A stretch of 31,015 bases of DNA. Origin: a virus. The stretch is taken from positions 1 through 31,015 of the IMG/VR virus record IMGVR_UViG_3300035633_000361. One strand, given 5' to 3'. Below, one piece after another: positions 29,018-31,015 of this stretch. The first letter of the stretch is position 1. Each line of letters starts with the position of its first letter. A model generated the notes under the pieces. It was given only the letters and a program-made list of their open reading frames with translations. It searched no databases and was not told where the DNA came from. The position numbers and the translations under genes were made by a program.

Positions 29018-31015
29018 ATGGCAAAGAAAGTAGTGTTATCCGATAATGCGTTAACCGTAGCGCAAAGAAGATATTTTATGGAGGGAGAAGACTGGGAGGG
29101 TTGTTGTGAAAGAGTTGCGAATGTAGCATCTGCAAGCGAAATGCAAAATCGAGATTCTTTTAAAGATGGTTTTTATGATATAATTTACAACCAAGATTTT
29201 CTGCCTGGTGGTAGGATTCTTAGAAACTCTGGACGCCCAAGAGGGTCATTATTTAATTGTTATCACCTTCCCATTGGTGATTCAATTGAAGAGATCGGCC
29301 AATTCATAAAAGATGCTCTAATTCTATGGTCAGAAGGCGGGGGGGTTGGTTGTAATTTTACACCACTTCGCCCCAAAGGTGACCCCATTCTTGGCAAAGG
29401 TGGCCATTCATCTGGTCTTGTCAGTTTCATGGAAGCAGCAGATTTCGTTTCAAGAAAGATAGAGAGTGGTGGGTCACGAAGAGCGGCAGCAATTGGTCAT
29501 ATAGATGTTTCACACCCAGAAATTTTTGATTTCATTGACGCAAAAACTTTTAAATTATACAATGAGCTAAAGCAGTATTTGAAACCAGAACTTTTTGAAG
29601 AAAACCCAACGCTTGCAAAAGCAATTAAGGAAAAACTAACAAGCGATCTATCGCATTTTAACATATCAGTAACATTAAATAACGAATTTCTTGAAGCTGT
29701 TGAGAGTAACGCAGACTGGACATTCAAATTTAAACAGAAAGATTATGGAACAGTAAAGGCAAGAGATATATGGGCTAAGATCGTCAAAAACATGATTTCT
29801 TGTGCAGAACCAGGAATCATTAATTGGTCAAATTTTCAGAAGAATAATTCATATTATTTTGAACCCGTGTTGGGGACAAATCCATGTCTTACGGGTGATA
29901 CGCTCGTTGCAGTGGCAGATGGAAGAAATTATGTTCCTATTAAACAACTCGCTGAAGAAGGCAAAGATGTGCCTGTATATAGTTTGGGATTAGATAACAA
30001 AATGACTATAAAATGGGGACGTAATCCCAGACTTACGGGTAAAAAAGTTGAAGTTTGGAAATTAGTTCTGGATGATGGTTCTGTTATCAAAGCTACACCA
30101 AATCATAAATTTGTTACATTAAATGGAGATGAAGTTCAATTAAAAGATTTAAAATCGGGAGAAAGTTTAAGAATAAATAAAAAAATACGAAACTCTGAAT
30201 CAACGGGTATTAATAGTTATTGGCATTTTATTGGAAAGGATTTGCCAGAGTTGTCTTATGAACATACAATGATTTATAACTTTTTTAATTCAAATGACCC
30301 GTTTGTAAAATATTCTGGTTATGATATTCATCATAAAGATTTTGATAAATTAAATAATAATATAGAAAATTTAGAAAAGATGCTACACGAAGATCATTTA
30401 TCATTACACCATGAAAATATGTTTGGTGAAAATAACCCAATGAATCGCTTTCCAGAAAAGAATTGGTTAATAAAACAAGATTGGTCTGGAGAAAATAATG
30501 GAAGATATAAAGGCTATAATGGACAAGATTTATTTGATATAGCTGTTGATTATAGTAAAAAATCTGAAAGACGATTGACAAGAAAAGAATGGGATAATAT
30601 TTGTAGAAAAGACGGCCTTCCTGTAGATCAAGTCGGTGTAAATCAAGTTGATTATATAAAATGTACCCATGATTTGTTGAAACGCGCCGCAATTGAAGCA
30701 AATGTATATGTGTACGAATCTTCTTCTGAAATAAGATATTATAAAGAGTTTCTAAAAATAAAAGAAGAAACTGATTTGGATGTGTTTTATGATAAGGGAA
30801 CCTTTGTTAACAAAAAATGTGAAGGTTGTGGTGAATCATTTATAACACCTTGGGGGTTAAGAGAAAGATGTTTTTGTTCTGTTGTGTGTTCAAATAAATA
30901 TAAAAATAATAATTATGGTAGTTTTGAAGAGAAACAGAAAAAAACAAGAAAAGAGCAAATCAAAATATTTAACAACCTGAAATTTGAATTAAAAAGAGCA
31001 CCTTGGAAGAAAGAA
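29018..31015 (+). CDS. nrdJ: Class II ribonucleotide reductase, interrupted by an intein (3' end beyond window)
   Basis: The gene starts at ATG 29018 (AAAGGAG upstream) and stays open to the window end, 666 codons. The first 289 residues are the reductase: FLPGGRILRNSG (61-72), FNCYHLPIGDS with redox Cys81, EGGGVGCNFTPLRPKGDPI (106-124), KGGHSSGLVSFMEA (127-140), ESGGSRRAAAIGH (149-161) and VSHPEIFDFIDAK, then LSHFNISVTLNNEFLEAV. This is the B12-dependent NrdJ pattern, which works without oxygen or a second subunit. The next motif, GTNPC, is cut by an intein at residue 290; the rest of the enzyme lies outside. It supplies deoxynucleotides for phage DNA. Confidence 0.85.
   Translation, partial: MAKKVVLSDNALTVAQRRYFMEGEDWEGCCERVANVASASEMQNRDSFKDGFYDIIYNQDFLPGGRILRNSGRPRGSLFNCYHLPIGDSIEEIGQFIKDALILWSEGGGVGCNFTPLRPKGDPILGKGGHSSGLVSFMEAADFVSRKIESGGSRRAAAIGHIDVSHPEIFDFIDAKTFKLYNELKQYLKPELFEENPTLAKAIKEKLTSDLSHFNISVTLNNEFLEAVESNADWTFKFKQKDYGTVKARDIWAKIVKNMISCAEPGIINWSNFQKNNSYYFEPVLGTNPCLTGDTLVAVADGRNYVPIKQLAEEGKDVPVYSLGLDNKMTIKWGRNPRLTGKKVEVWKLVLDDGSVIKATPNHKFVTLNGDEVQLKDLKSGESLRINKKIRNSESTGINSYWHFIGKDLPELSYEHTMIYNFFNSNDPFVKYSGYDIHHKDFDKLNNNIENLEKMLHEDHLSLHHENMFGENNPMNRFPEKNWLIKQDWSGENNGRYKGYNGQDLFDIAVDYSKKSERRLTRKEWDNICRKDGLPVDQVGVNQVDYIKCTHDLLKRAAIEANVYVYESSSEIRYYKEFLKIKEETDLDVFYDKGTFVNKKCEGCGESFITPWGLRERCFCSVVCSNKYKNNNYGSFEEKQKKTRKEQIKIFNNLKFELKRAPWKKE
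29885..31015 (+). other. Intein with HNH homing endonuclease in the reductase gene (3' end missing)
   Basis: At least 377 codons. It starts CLTGDTLVAVADG (block A) right after GTNP, so it splits the NPC active-site motif of ribonucleotide reductase. Block B is KATPNHKFVTL with its His. The nuclease is YDIHHKDFDKLNNNIENL with LHEDHLSLHHENMF, followed by NUMOD3-like GENNPMNR and GENNGRYKG, a possible recognition segment (RRLTRKEWDNICRKDG) and a zinc finger CEGCGESF...CFCSVVCSNKY. The C-terminal splice blocks are past the window edge, so completeness is unproven. It is distinct in sequence from the actin intein but of the same general HNH type. Confidence 0.9.

Noticed and set aside
1-31015. CRISPR array, insertion sequence, rRNA or tRNA genes
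   Set aside because: No regularly spaced direct repeats, transposase genes with terminal repeats, or RNA gene folds were found on reading both strands.

Overview
This window looks like part of a large, AT-rich, T4-like tailed phage (or a prophage-like relative) of a Gram-negative bacterium. The evidence is a T4-type replication set (Dda-like helicase, gp44-like clamp loader ATPase, gp61-like primase, gp45-like sliding clamp, FEN/RNase H-type exonuclease, RuvC-like resolvase), dense gene packing with many ATGA/TAATG overlaps and strong Shine-Dalgarno (SD) sites, and several small modules typical of large myoviruses. LPS-type glycosyltransferases (GT9/heptosyltransferase-like) point to a Gram-negative host. 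A desulforedoxin-like protein, a rubrerythrin/ferritin-like protein and a class II (B12-dependent, oxygen-independent) ribonucleotide reductase together hint at a host that lives at least partly without oxygen; that last step is inference.

Layout: two divergent blocks meet near 15.35 kb. The left block (1-15.3 kb, minus strand) reads, in order of transcription: a zinc-ribbon protein and a small protein; a 411-bp non-coding region with repeats and hairpins; three large unrecognised proteins that are probably virion or assembly proteins; a Nudix fusion; a coiled-coil protein coupled to an actin-like ATPase that is interrupted by an intein; two charged or Ala/Lys-rich proteins; and a tight sugar cluster (GT9, GT2, a GT-B-like protein, a coiled-coil protein, GT4, and a SAM methyltransferase cut by the window edge).

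The right block (15.4-31 kb, plus strand) starts with a secreted lytic transglycosylase and continues with the replication genes, interleaved with small Cys-rich proteins and an HNH endonuclease. After RuvC comes an accessory run: a phage Cys/Trp-motif protein, a desulforedoxin-like protein, a small membrane protein, a PAP2 phosphatase, a LigD-type 3'-phosphoesterase, a ferritin-like protein, a queuosine-salvage-like protein and a class II ribonucleotide reductase, itself interrupted by a second HNH intein that runs off the window.

The most striking points are the two HNH inteins sitting in catalytic or nucleotide-binding motifs, one of them in an actin-like protein; the iron-protein pair; the standalone 3'-phosphoesterase and the Q-salvage protein in a phage setting; a perfect 34-bp palindrome inside a coding sequence; and a repeat-rich intergenic region. 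No tRNA, rRNA, CRISPR array or insertion sequence was seen. Base composition and similarity were judged by eye; nothing was computed or searched.
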